Origin: Streptomyces sp. NBC_01244
Lineage (GTDB): Bacteria; Actinomycetota; Actinomycetes; Streptomycetales; Streptomycetaceae
Direction: 5' to 3'
Assembly (NCBI RefSeq): GCF_035987325.1
Contig: NZ_CP108488.1
Coordinates: 5,146,001 to 5,210,000, forward strand
Length of the DNA stretch: 64,000 nt
Shown here: positions 26,988-35,955 of the stretch, piece after piece
Position numbering within the stretch: the stretch's first letter is position 1
How the letters are laid out: each line of letters starts with the position of its first letter
Translations under genes and position numbers: made by a program
The notes under the pieces: generated by a model
Database searches by the model: none
Told to the model about the DNA's origin: nothing
Seen by the model: the letters and a program-made list of their open reading frames with translations, nothing else

Positions 26988-27032
26988 AGGGGGGTCTCCC
27001 GGTAGGGGGCCATGCGTACAAGGGGGGTGGCC

Positions 27033-27386
27033 ATGCGCACTCGTTGTCTGGACTGCCGACAGTTCGCCACCCATGCAGGGCGGTGCGCTGAGCATCACCG
27101 GGCCTACGAGTCCGGTCGGTCCGTGCAGTCGCACCGTAAGCGCCGTGAGGCCATCGCCCGGGGGAACAACGCGGGTGCTCGTCTGCGTGCGGTGCTGAAG
27201 CGGGCCGGTCGTGGGCAGTGCGCTCACTGCGGTCTGTCCTTCCTGGCATCGGGCATGGACGTGGACCACGTGGTTCCCCTGTCGCGCGGTGGTGAGGACG
27301 TGGACGGCAACGTTCAGGTGCTGTGCCGTCCGTGCCACAAGGCGAAGACCCGCGTGGACCTGGGCTACACGGCTCCGCCCTTCTGA
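27033..27386 (+). CDS. HNH endonuclease (packaging-associated)
   Basis: A 117-residue protein: an N-terminal zinc knuckle (RCLDCRQFATHAGRCAEH) and an HNH core (CAHCGLSFLASGMDVDHVVPLSRGGEDVDGNVQVLCRPCHKAKT) with the DHVVP, N and CxxCH elements. ATG at 27033 follows GGGGGG; an in-frame ATG at 27012 is possible. HNH proteins next to terminase assist cos cleavage in HK97-like phages, which suggests that this phage packages from a cos site. Confidence 0.88.
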   Translation: MRTRCLDCRQFATHAGRCAEHHRAYESGRSVQSHRKRREAIARGNNAGARLRAVLKRAGRGQCAHCGLSFLASGMDVDHVVPLSRGGEDVDGNVQVLCRPCHKAKTRVDLGYTAPPF

Positions 27387-27544
27387 GGCTGGACATGACT
27401 CCACCCCAGTACGGGCGTGGGAGGCGCGTACCGGGGTGAAGTGGGTGCGGTGTAGGCGCGCGTTCTGCCGCAAGTAGGTTCCGGCGTTCCGCGCTGGAAC
27501 CGGGTGGTGACGGTTTGAGTCCGTCGATCAGCGGAGCAGCCCGC
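27387..27544. other. Highly structured gap after HNH, cos candidate
   Basis: No gene. A CACCCC/GGGGTG hairpin with inner GTAC/GTAC (27402-27438) is followed by a GGTTCC/GGAACC stem (27476-27502) and a T-arm-like GACGG TTTGAGT CCGTC (27508-27524). Such structure between HNH and terminase fits a terminase recognition region. Confidence 0.4.
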
Positions 27545-27769
27545 CTACTCCTTCGGCGGAAGGCTGATGTTCCCCATGGGGGTGCCGGTCCGGAGCTCGG
27601 GTCCACCGGCCTTCAGCCTGTTGCTGACCTCATCGTTGGTGAAATTCTGCCCGCCGGGCATTTCCTTACGGGCCCTTTCGATGGCTTTCTCGCGACCCTC
27701 GCCGCCGAGGCCGATGAAATTGGCCGCCTTTTTGGCGATCGCCGTGAGCTGGTCTTCCTTCGTGCCCAT
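27545..27769 (-). CDS. Small antisense-strand phage protein (moron candidate)
   Basis: A 74-residue hydrophilic protein on the strand opposite all neighbouring late genes. It starts MGTKEDQLTAIAKKAANFIG and ends GTPMGNISLPPKE. The minus-strand GGAGATT four bases before ATG is a good ribosome binding site. Placement and own promoter suggest expression in the lysogen. No family recognised. Confidence 0.7.
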   Translation of the reverse strand: MGTKEDQLTAIAKKAANFIGLGGEGREKAIERARKEMPGGQNFTNDEVSNRLKAGGPELRTGTPMGNISLPPKE

Positions 27770-28105
27770 TTCGAATCTCCTTGATGGATGCTCGGAGTGA
27801 TCAGTCCACCACAGAGTGTAACTATTCGTATGTTCGGTCGCCCAAGCACACGCCGAACACCCCTCGCGTGGAGGTACCCCATGCTGCGTAGGCCCCGCCC
27901 CTGAGTGGCGTCGTGGAAGGGGGAGAGCGGTCCGGAAGTTCCCGCGCGTGCCCGCCGGCGATCCCGGCCCCAGCTCGGAAAACGCGCCCTGGGTGCGGCT
28001 CCTTTTTTGGGCCCTGGGCGCTGTCTGACCTGGGCAAAGCCCGTTCCGCACCCCTGAGAAAGGCACCCGCTAACGGGGTCTAAACCCTAGTTAGGAGGGT
28101 GTCAG
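27770..28105. other. Gap holding the moron promoter and leader of terS
   Basis: On the minus strand TTGGGC near 27840 and TAGTTACACT near 27818-27827 make a plausible promoter for the antisense gene. The right part has a CTAAC/GTTAG hairpin (28071-28095) just before the terS ribosome binding site GGAGGG. A cos site could also lie here. Confidence 0.45.
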
Positions 28106-28549
28106 GTGACGCGAGCGAAGAGCCCGGCCCAGCGGACCGGCAACCCCTCCGGAGCGGCAGCTCCTGACGCGGCCCCGGTCGTGCACGAGGGGCGTGCCCC
28201 GCGAGTGCCCAGCCACCTGAAGGCCGGGGGCCGTGAGGTCTGGCGGGCCGTGTGGCAGGCGGGCAGCGGGGCGTACTCCCCGGAGACGGACCGCAACATC
28301 ATCCTGCGGTACGCCGAACTTCACGACCGACGCGCGGACTTGCTGGACCTGATCCACACGGAGGGCCTTTCCGTCGTGGGCTCCACGGGGCAGCCCGCCA
28401 TTCATCCGGCCATGCGGTTCGTGGAGTCCACAGAGCGCGAACTCCGCGCCATCGAATCAGCCATTGGCTTCAGCCCGGAAGCGCGGATGCGCCTGGGCAT
28501 CGTCGCGGCGGAGGCCCGCCGGGTGGCGGCAAGTCCCGCCGACTTCTGA
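28106..28549 (+). CDS. terS: Terminase small subunit (P27 type)
   Basis: A 147-residue protein with a basic, Pro/Ala-rich N-terminus and the P27-family core HLKAGGREVWRAVWQAGSGAYSPETDRNIILRYAELHDRRADLLDLI and HPAMRFVESTERELRAIESAIGFSPEARMRLGI. It binds phage DNA and loads the large subunit. GTG at 28106 after AGGAGGG. Confidence 0.85.
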   Translation: MTRAKSPAQRTGNPSGAAAPDAAPVVHEGRAPRVPSHLKAGGREVWRAVWQAGSGAYSPETDRNIILRYAELHDRRADLLDLIHTEGLSVVGSTGQPAIHPAMRFVESTERELRAIESAIGFSPEARMRLGIVAAEARRVAASPADF

Positions 28550-28563
28550 CCGGGGGGTGTCGC

Positions 28564-30120
28564 ATGTGGGACGGGCTTGATCCTGTCATCGCGCGGCACA
28601 TCCCGGCCGGCGCGGAGTTCCCCTCCGAAGGCCACCGGGTGGCCAACTGGATTGAACGCTTCTGCGTGCTGACCGGCAGCTTCGCCGGGCAGCCCTTCAA
28701 GCTCCTGCCGTGGCAGCGGGATCTTCTCGTTGACGCCTACCGCCTTGAGCGGGACGCCTTCGGGCAGTGGCGCCGCAAGCACCGGACCGCCGTGGTCTGC
28801 GTGGCCCGCAAGAACGGCAAGAGCACGTTGGCCGCGGGGATCATGCTGTACCACCTTGTGGCGGACCGGGCCGACGCTCAGCGTCAGATCATCGCTGCCG
28901 CCAACGACAGGGCTCAGGCCCGCATGGTGTTCGATGCGGCGAAGTCCATGGTCCTTGCGTCGCCCCGCCTGTCTGCCGTCTGCGAAGTACAGCGGGACAT
29001 CATCCGGTACGCGGACAACACCTACCGCGTGGTGTCTGCGGACGCTGGGCGGCAACAGGGCCTGAACCCTTCGTCAGTCAGCCTTGATGAGTACGCCTTC
29101 GCGAAGTCCGCGGACCTCTTCGACGCGCTGACCCTGGGGTCCGCCGCTCGCTCTCAGCCGATGTTCTGGATCATCAGCACGGCCGGCCCGGACCCTGACG
29201 GTCCCTTCGCCCGGCTGTGCACCCAGGGCGAGCGCATGAACTCCGGGGAGCTTGAGGACCCCACGCTCTTCTACCGCTCGTGGGGCCCGGCGCTGGGCGC
29301 CACCGTGGACCACACGGACCCGGAGGTCTGGCGGGCCTGCAACCCGTCCTTCGACATCCTGAACGTGGCGGACTTCGAAGCTGCGTGTCAGCGCAGTACG
29401 GAGGCGTCCTTCCGGATCTACCGCCTGTCCCAGTTTGTGAGGGGCGGTAGCTCGTGGCTGCCTCACGGCCTGTGGGACTCCCTTGCCGTGGACGACGAAC
29501 TCAGGCCCGGTGACGCCGTGGTCCTGGGCTTCGATGGGTCATGGAAGGGCGACTCCACGGCGTTGGTTGCGGCCCGCGTGCATGACCTTCGGGTCTTCGT
29601 GCTGGGCCACTGGGAGGCACCGGCCGATGACGCGCACTGGCGGGTACCCATGGCGGACGTGCGTGACGCGCTCCGTTCCGCGCTGGACACGTACACGGTG
29701 CGCGTGCTCGTGGCGGACCCGTACCGCTGGGAGGAATCCCTTGACCGCCTTGAGGCGGAAGGCCACCCGGTCGAAGCGTTCCCGACCAACAGCCTGAAGC
29801 GGATGATCCCGGCGACTCAGGCCGTGTACGACGCGGCCCGGGACGGCCGGCTGAGCCACGACGGGAACCCGGCGTTGGCCCGCCACATCGGCAACGCCGT
29901 GCTCCGGGAGGACCGGCACGGGGCCCGCATCACCAAAGAGCACGCTTCGAGCCGCCGGAAGATCGACCTTGCCATTGCCATGATCCTCGCCGTTCACGGC
30001 GCGGTGCTGTGGCGGGAAGACAACCCGGGGCTCATTGACGCGCCGATCGTCGCCACCTGGGACGACGCCGGGGAGGTCTTCACCTTCGGCGGGAGCGCGG
30101 ACTACTTCAACGATCTGTGA
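28564..30120 (+). CDS. terL: Terminase large subunit
   Basis: A 518-residue ATPase-nuclease. Walker A variant CVARKNGKST (residues about 79-88), Walker B SSVSLDEYA, coupling motif IISTAG, and C-terminal nuclease acidic residues in VVLGFDGSWKGDS and VRVLVADPYRW with KIDLAIAMILA. It packages DNA into the prohead. ATG at 28564 follows GGGGGGT; the longer frame upstream overlaps terS and is not coding. Confidence 0.95.
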   Translation: MWDGLDPVIARHIPAGAEFPSEGHRVANWIERFCVLTGSFAGQPFKLLPWQRDLLVDAYRLERDAFGQWRRKHRTAVVCVARKNGKSTLAAGIMLYHLVADRADAQRQIIAAANDRAQARMVFDAAKSMVLASPRLSAVCEVQRDIIRYADNTYRVVSADAGRQQGLNPSSVSLDEYAFAKSADLFDALTLGSAARSQPMFWIISTAGPDPDGPFARLCTQGERMNSGELEDPTLFYRSWGPALGATVDHTDPEVWRACNPSFDILNVADFEAACQRSTEASFRIYRLSQFVRGGSSWLPHGLWDSLAVDDELRPGDAVVLGFDGSWKGDSTALVAARVHDLRVFVLGHWEAPADDAHWRVPMADVRDALRSALDTYTVRVLVADPYRWEESLDRLEAEGHPVEAFPTNSLKRMIPATQAVYDAARDGRLSHDGNPALARHIGNAVLREDRHGARITKEHASSRRKIDLAIAMILAVHGAVLWREDNPGLIDAPIVATWDDAGEVFTFGGSADYFNDL

Positions 30121-30148
30121 CAGCCCGCCTCTGTGCGCGGGCACGGGG

Positions 30149-31504
30149 GTGAGCACGGTGGGCTTCTGGTCTGCACTCTTCAAGCCCCGCGCTTCCGAGA
30201 CGCGGGCAACCTGGGAGCCGGCGGGAGAGCTGTACCCGTACCCGGGAACGGTCTCCTCCGCGGGGCAGCGGGTGAACGCCACCACGGCTCTTCAGGTATC
30301 CGCGGTCTTCGCGTGCATCCGGCTTCTGTCGGAGACGATCGCCACCCTGCCCATTGCGACGTACTCACGTCGGGGCGGTGCTCGCCGGGAGATCAACTCC
30401 CCGCTGTGGCTGGACTACCCCACGGCGGAGCCGGGCGGGCTGGGCCGCATCGACCTGATTTCACAGCTCGTGCTGTCCCTACTCCTTGAGGGCAACGCCT
30501 ACTTGGCCGTGCGCTGGGCGCCGGACAACACGGCGATCGTCGGGTTGGACGTGCTGGACCCGTCCCGGATCACCACACACACGGTGATGGTGGACGGCAG
30601 CCGGCGAAAGGTCTTCGAAGCCTGGGACGTGGACGCGGACGGGAACGAAGTAGCGATCGGCTACTTCACCTCCCGGGAGATCCTGCACATCCCCGGGATG
30701 ATGCTGCCCGGCGACTTCACCGGCGTGAGCCCCATCAACTACGCACGGGAGTCCATCGGTCTCGCGCTCGCGGCACAGACCTACGGCAGCAAGTTCTTCG
30801 CGAACGGCGCCGTGCCGTCCGCCATCGTGGAAGTCCCCGGCGCCATGAGCGAAGAGGGACTTACCCGCGCTCGCGAAGCGTGGCGGTTGGCGAACTCCGG
30901 ACCGGAGTCGGCTCACCGCATCGCCCTGCTGACGGAAGGCGCGAAGTTCTCGAAGGTCTCGCTGAGCCCGGACGAAGCCCAGTTCCTACAGACCCGGGCC
31001 TTTCAGGTCCCGGAGATTGCGCGAATCTTCGGCGTGCCACCGCACCTGATAGCGGACGCTTCCGGCTCCACGAGCTGGGGCAGCGGCCTTGCCGAACAGA
31101 ACCAAGCCTTCTCCATGTTCAGCCTCCGGCCGTGGCTTGAGCGGATCGAAGCGGGCTTCACGCGCTTGCTCTTCGCGGAGACCGCGGACCGCATGAAGTT
31201 CGTGAAGTTCTCGCTGGACGGAATCCAGCGGGGCGCCCCGAAGGAACGCATGGAGCTGTACTCCCTGGGCCTTCAGAACGGGATCTACAGCATCAACGAA
31301 GTGCGGGCTTCCGAAGACCTTGCACCCCTGCCTGACGGGCTGGGCGACACCTACCGCGTGCCGCTGAACCTGGGCGACGTGTCCGCCGAAGAGCCCCCGA
31401 CACAGGACACCACGCCGGAGCCGGAGCCCCCGGCGCCGGACGAGACGAACGAGGGGGACGAAGAGGATGACGACGGAGACACGGAGCCTGACAAGTCCGG
31501 CTGA
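30149..31504 (+). CDS. Portal protein (HK97 family)
   Basis: A 451-residue portal: NATTALQVSAVFACIRLLSETIATLPIATY, LLLEGNAYLAVRW, ARESIGLALAAQTYGSKFFANGAVPSAIVE, and PEIARIFGVPPHLIADAS. It forms the dodecameric DNA gate. The C-terminus is an acidic Pro/Glu/Asp tail. The stop overlaps the protease start. Confidence 0.95.
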   Translation: MSTVGFWSALFKPRASETRATWEPAGELYPYPGTVSSAGQRVNATTALQVSAVFACIRLLSETIATLPIATYSRRGGARREINSPLWLDYPTAEPGGLGRIDLISQLVLSLLLEGNAYLAVRWAPDNTAIVGLDVLDPSRITTHTVMVDGSRRKVFEAWDVDADGNEVAIGYFTSREILHIPGMMLPGDFTGVSPINYARESIGLALAAQTYGSKFFANGAVPSAIVEVPGAMSEEGLTRAREAWRLANSGPESAHRIALLTEGAKFSKVSLSPDEAQFLQTRAFQVPEIARIFGVPPHLIADASGSTSWGSGLAEQNQAFSMFSLRPWLERIEAGFTRLLFAETADRMKFVKFSLDGIQRGAPKERMELYSLGLQNGIYSINEVRASEDLAPLPDGLGDTYRVPLNLGDVSAEEPPTQDTTPEPEPPAPDETNEGDEEDDDGDTEPDKSG

Positions 31505-32219
31505 GATCCGGGCCAAGGGCGACGGGCTCACCGCCCGCGGGTACGCCTACCGCTTCAACGAGCTGTCCAGTGACCTGGGCGGCTTCCGCGAGCGCATCGC
31601 GCCGGGCGCCGGTCTGGCGTCCCTTGAGCGCAACGACATCGTGGCCACCTTCAACCACGACGTGAACAACGTGCTGGGCCGGCGCTCGTCCGGAACGCTC
31701 CGTGTGGGCGAAGACGACGCCGGAGGTTGGTACGAGATTGATCTTCCGAACACGAGCGTGGGCCGGGACCTTGCCGAACTTCTGAAGCGCGGGGACGTGA
31801 AGGGCAGCTCCTTCACCTTCCGCGTGGGCAAGGGCGGGCAGCGCCGGGCGGGCACCGACCCGGAGACCGGACTTCCTGTCCGGGAGATCACAGAAATGGA
31901 CGTGGCGGAGCTGGGCCCGGTACTCACACCGGCCTACCCGACCACTGACGCGGCACTTCGGTCCATTGGGGCAGTGCTGGGCGTCGAACTCCGCGCCGCG
32001 AAGGCAGACGACGAAGAGCCGGACGAAGAGCCGGACGAGTCGGAGGAGACCACGGACGAACCGGCTGGGGGGCCGGACGAGCCGGAAGACCACAAGAACG
32101 CGCGTGCACTGTTCCGCGCGCTCATCACCACGGGGGGAATCACAGATGGACGTAACGACCCTGAGCGCGAACTTCACGGCGCGCGAGAAGGCGACGAACG
32201 AACTGCGCTCGCTGACTGA
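31467..32219 (+). CDS. Prohead maturation protease (HK97 family)
   Basis: A 250-residue serine protease of the HK97 prohead family: GLTARGYAYRFNELSSDLGGFRERIAPGA, the catalytic histidine in VATFNHDVNNVLGRRS, and the serine in KGSSFTFRVG. It matures the capsid. Its last 25 residues are encoded in DNA that also encodes the capsid N-terminus in another frame. The acidic EEPDEEPDE linker resembles a scaffold segment. Confidence 0.93.
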   Translation: MTTETRSLTSPAEIRAKGDGLTARGYAYRFNELSSDLGGFRERIAPGAGLASLERNDIVATFNHDVNNVLGRRSSGTLRVGEDDAGGWYEIDLPNTSVGRDLAELLKRGDVKGSSFTFRVGKGGQRRAGTDPETGLPVREITEMDVAELGPVLTPAYPTTDAALRSIGAVLGVELRAAKADDEEPDEEPDESEETTDEPAGGPDEPEDHKNARALFRALITTGGITDGRNDPERELHGAREGDERTALAD

Positions 32220-33336
32220 GGAGTTCGCGGGCAAGGCCATGGACGCGGAGTCCCGGGCCCAGGAGACTCGACTCCTGGACGCCATTGCCGACTACGACGG
32301 TCGGATCAAGCGGGGCATTGAGGTGCTGAAGTCCGGCGAGAGCGTGAGCGCGCTCATGCAGGGCCTGAAGGGCACCGGCTCCAAGGGCAGCACCCCGGAC
32401 AAGCTGGCCCAGGCGGCGGAACAGCTCCGAGCCCTGAAGATCAACGAGGGGCTGACCTTCGCTCCGGAGGCTCCGGAGTCCCGGGCCATCGACACGAAGA
32501 CCAACCCGGGCAACACCGTGATCGCGCGGACCCTGTACGGCCGGCTTCTGGCCCAGGCAATCGAGCGGTCCACCATCATGCGCGGTGGCGCCACCATCCT
32601 CACCACGTCCAGCGGTGAGCCCATGGACTTCACCGTTGTGACGGGCCGGGCGTCCGCGTCCATCGTGGGCGAGAGCGCCGCTGTCCCTGAGTCCCAGCCG
32701 ACCACGGTTCAGCGGTCCGTTGGCGCGTTCAAGTACGGCTACGCGTCCACCCTGTCCACGGAGTTCGTGCAGGATCAGGCCCTTGATCTCGTCTCCTTCC
32801 TGGTGGGCGACGCGGGCCCGGCTCTGGGTGACGGCATGGGTCGGCACTTCCTGACCGGCACCGGCACGAACCAGCCGAAGGGTCTGATCACCGCGGCTTC
32901 GCCGGCGACCGCCACGTTCACCGCGACGGCGAAGGACGCGACCGTTTCGGACGCGCTTATTGACCTGTACTACGAGCTGCCCAGCTCCTACCGGGGTGCC
33001 GCGGCCTTCGTCGTCTCCGACAAGGTGGCGGCCCAGATGCGCAAGCTCAAGGACGGTCAGGGTCAGTACCTGTGGCAGTCCTCCGTACAGGTGGGCGCTC
33101 CGGACACCTTCAACGGACGCCCGGTCCTGACCGACGTAGGCGCCCCGGACAACAAGGTGACCTTCGGTGACCTGTCGAAGTACACGGTCCGTCTCGCCGG
33201 CCCGCTCCGTGTCGAGCGGTCCGTTGACCTCAAGTTCCTCAACGACCAGATCGTTTACCGCTTCCTTCAGCGGGCGGACGGTCTGCTTGTGGACGAGCGT
33301 GCCGTGAAGGTTCTGACCGTTGGCGGTGGCGCGTAA
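32146..33336 (+). CDS. Major capsid protein (HK97 fold)
   Basis: A 396-residue protein with a coiled delta domain (residues 1-100, ANFTAREKATNELRSLTEEFAGK) that the protease should remove. The HK97-fold core has NPGNTVIARTLYGRLLAQAIERS, VGAFKYGYASTLSTEFVQDQALDLVSFLVGD and GRHFLTGTGTNQPKGL. ATG at 32146 follows CGGGGGGAA and overlaps the protease gene by 74 bp. Confidence 0.95.
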   Translation: MDVTTLSANFTAREKATNELRSLTEEFAGKAMDAESRAQETRLLDAIADYDGRIKRGIEVLKSGESVSALMQGLKGTGSKGSTPDKLAQAAEQLRALKINEGLTFAPEAPESRAIDTKTNPGNTVIARTLYGRLLAQAIERSTIMRGGATILTTSSGEPMDFTVVTGRASASIVGESAAVPESQPTTVQRSVGAFKYGYASTLSTEFVQDQALDLVSFLVGDAGPALGDGMGRHFLTGTGTNQPKGLITAASPATATFTATAKDATVSDALIDLYYELPSSYRGAAAFVVSDKVAAQMRKLKDGQGQYLWQSSVQVGAPDTFNGRPVLTDVGAPDNKVTFGDLSKYTVRLAGPLRVERSVDLKFLNDQIVYRFLQRADGLLVDERAVKVLTVGGGA

Positions 33337-33354
33337 CAGCGCCGCACGACCGGG

Positions 33355-33382
33355 CCCGGTCTACTCGCGCGAGTAGGCCGGG
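33355..33382. promoter_or_regulatory. Phage palindrome, copy 2 (extended)
   Basis: CTACTCGCGCGAGTAG flanked by CCCGGT and GCCGGG. The outermost arms differ from the other copies but remain complementary apart from one T-G pair. It lies between capsid and connector, 22 bp upstream of the next start. Confidence 0.78.
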
Positions 33383-33403
33383 CTTCTGCCCAGGGGGGAC
33401 CAC

Positions 33404-33769
33404 ATGTCATACGCCACCGTGGACGAACTCCGGGCGCTGGACGGGCTGGGGGACACCCAGCTCTTCCCGGACGCCACGCTCAGCGAAGCCATCGACTACG
33501 CGGTTGAGACGGTCGAAACGTACTGCGGGCGGAAGTGGGAAGGCGTCGATGCTGCGCCGGAAACGATCCGGTGGTGTGTCCGCAGGATCGCCCGGCAGTA
33601 CGTGTTGGATCTCGTCTCCCGCGTCCCGGACCGCGCCCTTCAGCTTCAAAGCGAATTCGGTTCGATCCAGCTTGCCCAGGCGGGCGGGAACTGGCGGCCC
33701 ACGTCGCTGCCGGAGGTCAACGCCCAGCTCAACCGGTACCGGGTCAGGCTCCCGTTCTTCTTCCTGTAG
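33404..33769 (+). CDS. Head-tail connector (adaptor)
   Basis: A 121-residue protein: SYATVDELRALDGLGDTQLFPDATLSEAIDYAVETVETYCGRKWE. This is the helical gp6/gp15-like adaptor pattern that follows the capsid gene in HK97-like phages. It joins portal and tail. Confidence 0.78.
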   Translation: MSYATVDELRALDGLGDTQLFPDATLSEAIDYAVETVETYCGRKWEGVDAAPETIRWCVRRIARQYVLDLVSRVPDRALQLQSEFGSIQLAQAGGNWRPTSLPEVNAQLNRYRVRLPFFFL

Positions 33770-33778
33770 GGGGCTGCC

Positions 33779-34213
33779 GTGCCACTGATCTTCGACGTGA
33801 AGGTTGCGCTCTTCGAAGCGCTCAAGGGGCTCGTCCCCGCCGGGGTGCAATGCACCTTCGCGGAGACCGGCCAGTCCGATCGTCGGCAACAGCTCTGGCT
33901 AGGTGCCACCACGGATGAAGAGCTTGAGCCCGTCGCCATGCGCGCCGGGCCCCGGAAGCCCACGAACGTCACCGGCTACGTGGAAGCCCACGCGGTGGTG
34001 ATCGTCCCGGGCGATCCGATCGGCGCGGAGCGGGGCGCCTACGTCCTCCGGGACGTGGTGGCGGACGCCTGCCGGGCCGTGGACCGGGCGACTGTCGCCG
34101 GCCTACTCGACCTCCGGCCGGAGTCATCGACCGTCGAAACCGCAGAGACCACAGACGGGGCGTACTCCGCCCTGACGGTCCGCGTGAGAGTGCGCGGACG
34201 CACCACAACCTAG
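33779..34213 (+). CDS. Tail terminator or head closure protein
   Basis: A 144-residue alpha/beta protein beginning PLIFDVKVALFEALKGLVPAGVQCTFAETGQ. Position between adaptor and tail tube and the central VEAHAVVIVPGD strand suggest a tail terminator. Assigned mainly from gene order. Confidence 0.6.
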   Translation: MPLIFDVKVALFEALKGLVPAGVQCTFAETGQSDRRQQLWLGATTDEELEPVAMRAGPRKPTNVTGYVEAHAVVIVPGDPIGAERGAYVLRDVVADACRAVDRATVAGLLDLRPESSTVETAETTDGAYSALTVRVRVRGRTTT

Positions 34214-34222
34214 GGGGACCGC

Positions 34223-35233
34223 ATGGCGCTGGACGCTGCCATTGGCATTGGAGAAGAGACCGCGTACGGCACAGCGCCTACGTCCACCATCGGCTACGAG
34301 GGGAAAGCCGACAGTTGGAAGGTCGCCAAGGAGTTCATTGAATCCGTCGGCTTTCGGCGGGGAATGCAGACCGCCCGCGCCGACCGCCGGAACATCGTGC
34401 AGATGGGCGGGGAGGGGGAGCTTGAGGTTGACCTTCTGGACGTGGGCGCTGCCGCCCTCTTCCGGGCCGCCTTCGACAAGCACACCTTCACGGACACCGG
34501 CGCCTTCCGGACGCACGTCTTCGAGACTGCCGCGTCCAGCGCTGCCCCGTCCTTCACGGCCCAAATGATCCGTCCCGCCATCGACGGGACGGACGTGGCC
34601 TACCGGCACGTGGGCTGTGTCGCCACTGAGTGGGAGCTGACCGCTGAGACGGAGAACGCGGTCACGTTCAACGTGTCCTTCGACTTTCAGGACGTGTCCC
34701 ACACGAGCACGCCGGCTCAGGCGCTGCCCATCGACTACCCGGCAACGGCCCGCCCGTACGACTGGACCCGCACGGCCATCACCCTGACCCGGGCCGGGAC
34801 TCCGGTCCCGCTGGACGCGGGCAAGCTCTCCCTCACCGGAGACCTGGGCCTGAAGACTGACCGCCGGTTCCTGCGGGCCAATGCCCTGAAGAAGAAGCCC
34901 GTGCGCGCTGCCGTCCCGACGTACGAGGGTGAGATAGAGGGTGAGTTCTCCGCGGACTCCCTGAAGCTCTACGAAGCGTTCGTTGCCGGTGAGGTGATCG
35001 GCTTCCGGTCGGACCTCACGGGCCTGACCCCGGGCACATCGCTCAAGATCGAATGCCCGGCAATCCAGTTCACCGGGGAGTCCCCGGAGGCGTCCGTTGA
35101 CGACGTGACCGTTCACACCCTGCCCTTCCGGGTGCTGGACCCGGGCGACGGCAACCCGGCCATCCGCCTCACCTACGTGGAGCCGAAGCCCGTAGCACCG
35201 CTCAAGGCAATGGCCACCCCAGAAGAGGGGTGA
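34223..35233 (+). CDS. Major tail tube protein
   Basis: A 336-residue beta-rich protein starting ALDAAIGIGEETAYGTAPTST and continuing EGKADSWKVAKEFIESVGFRRGMQ. This is the typical start of actinophage tail tube proteins. It sits before the tail chaperone and tape measure genes, as expected. Confidence 0.82.
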   Translation: MALDAAIGIGEETAYGTAPTSTIGYEGKADSWKVAKEFIESVGFRRGMQTARADRRNIVQMGGEGELEVDLLDVGAAALFRAAFDKHTFTDTGAFRTHVFETAASSAAPSFTAQMIRPAIDGTDVAYRHVGCVATEWELTAETENAVTFNVSFDFQDVSHTSTPAQALPIDYPATARPYDWTRTAITLTRAGTPVPLDAGKLSLTGDLGLKTDRRFLRANALKKKPVRAAVPTYEGEIEGEFSADSLKLYEAFVAGEVIGFRSDLTGLTPGTSLKIECPAIQFTGESPEASVDDVTVHTLPFRVLDPGDGNPAIRLTYVEPKPVAPLKAMATPEEG

Positions 35234-35239
35234 GGCCCG

Positions 35240-35674
35240 ATGGCCCGCACGAGCGCCTTCACGGTCCGCGTCGCGGGCATGACGGAGCTACAGAAGAACA
35301 TCCGGCGCCTGAAGAGCCGGGACCTGAACAACGCGGTTCGCGCGGCGAACAAGCAAGCCGCCGAAGTGGTCAAGCCGGAGGCGGAGTCAACCGCCCCGAA
35401 GGGCCGGCGGGACGCGAAGTCCGGCAAGCGCTACAAGCCGGGGAAACTCGCGAAGTCCGTCAAGGTCACCGCCTCCGCGAAGGGGGCCCAGGTGAAGGCG
35501 GGCTCCGCCACTCGCGTCCCGTACGCGGCAGCCGTGCACTTCGGCTACCCGAAGCGCGGGATCAAGCCGAACCGCTTCCTGTTCAGGGCCATGGCGCGCA
35601 AGAGCGCCGCTGTATCCGAGACCTACGAGCGCGAGATCAGCGCCGTGGTCCGCCAACACCTTGAGGGGGACTAG
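35240..35674 (+). CDS. HK97 gp10-like tail component
   Basis: A 144-residue basic protein: VRVAGMTELQKNIRRLKSRDLNNAVRAANKQAAEVVKPEAES and YAAAVHFGYPKRGIKPNRFLFRAM. This matches the HK97 gp10 family, a tail completion protein. Its place after the tail tube rather than before is unusual but seen in some actinophages. Confidence 0.72.
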   Translation: MARTSAFTVRVAGMTELQKNIRRLKSRDLNNAVRAANKQAAEVVKPEAESTAPKGRRDAKSGKRYKPGKLAKSVKVTASAKGAQVKAGSATRVPYAAAVHFGYPKRGIKPNRFLFRAMARKSAAVSETYEREISAVVRQHLEGD

Positions 35675-35676
35675 AC

Positions 35677-35955
35677 GTGGCGAAGAAGCCTGCCGTGGGC
35701 GGGGACCTGGGAGAACTCCTCTCCCTTGATCTCAACAGTCTGACCATTGACGAAATCGACATCATCGAAGAGGTCACGGACGCGCCGCTTGACGAGCTGC
35801 GCAAGCCCGGCCGGCGCCGGGGCCCGATGCTGCGGGCCATGGCCGTGGTCCTCAAGCGCCGGACCGATCCGGACTTCTCGATTGAGGACGCCGGAGCCCT
35901 CCGCCTTGAGTTCAAGGGCAAGGCGAAGCCGGACCCTACCGGGCCCAGCGCGTAG
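35677..35955 (+). CDS. Tail assembly chaperone, short form (G)
   Basis: A 92-residue acidic protein (ELLSLDLNSLTIDEIDIIEEVTDAPLDELRKPG) directly upstream of the tape measure gene. It is the gpG-like chaperone that coats the tape measure protein. GTG start. An overlapping -1 frame without its own start follows, so ribosomal frameshifting is expected. Confidence 0.75.
   Translation: MAKKPAVGGDLGELLSLDLNSLTIDEIDIIEEVTDAPLDELRKPGRRRGPMLRAMAVVLKRRTDPDFSIEDAGALRLEFKGKAKPDPTGPSA

Noticed and set aside
28252..28563. N-terminal extension of the large terminase
   Set aside because: Overlaps the small terminase in another frame with Arg/His-rich shadow sequence; ATG at 28564 gives the family N-terminus.
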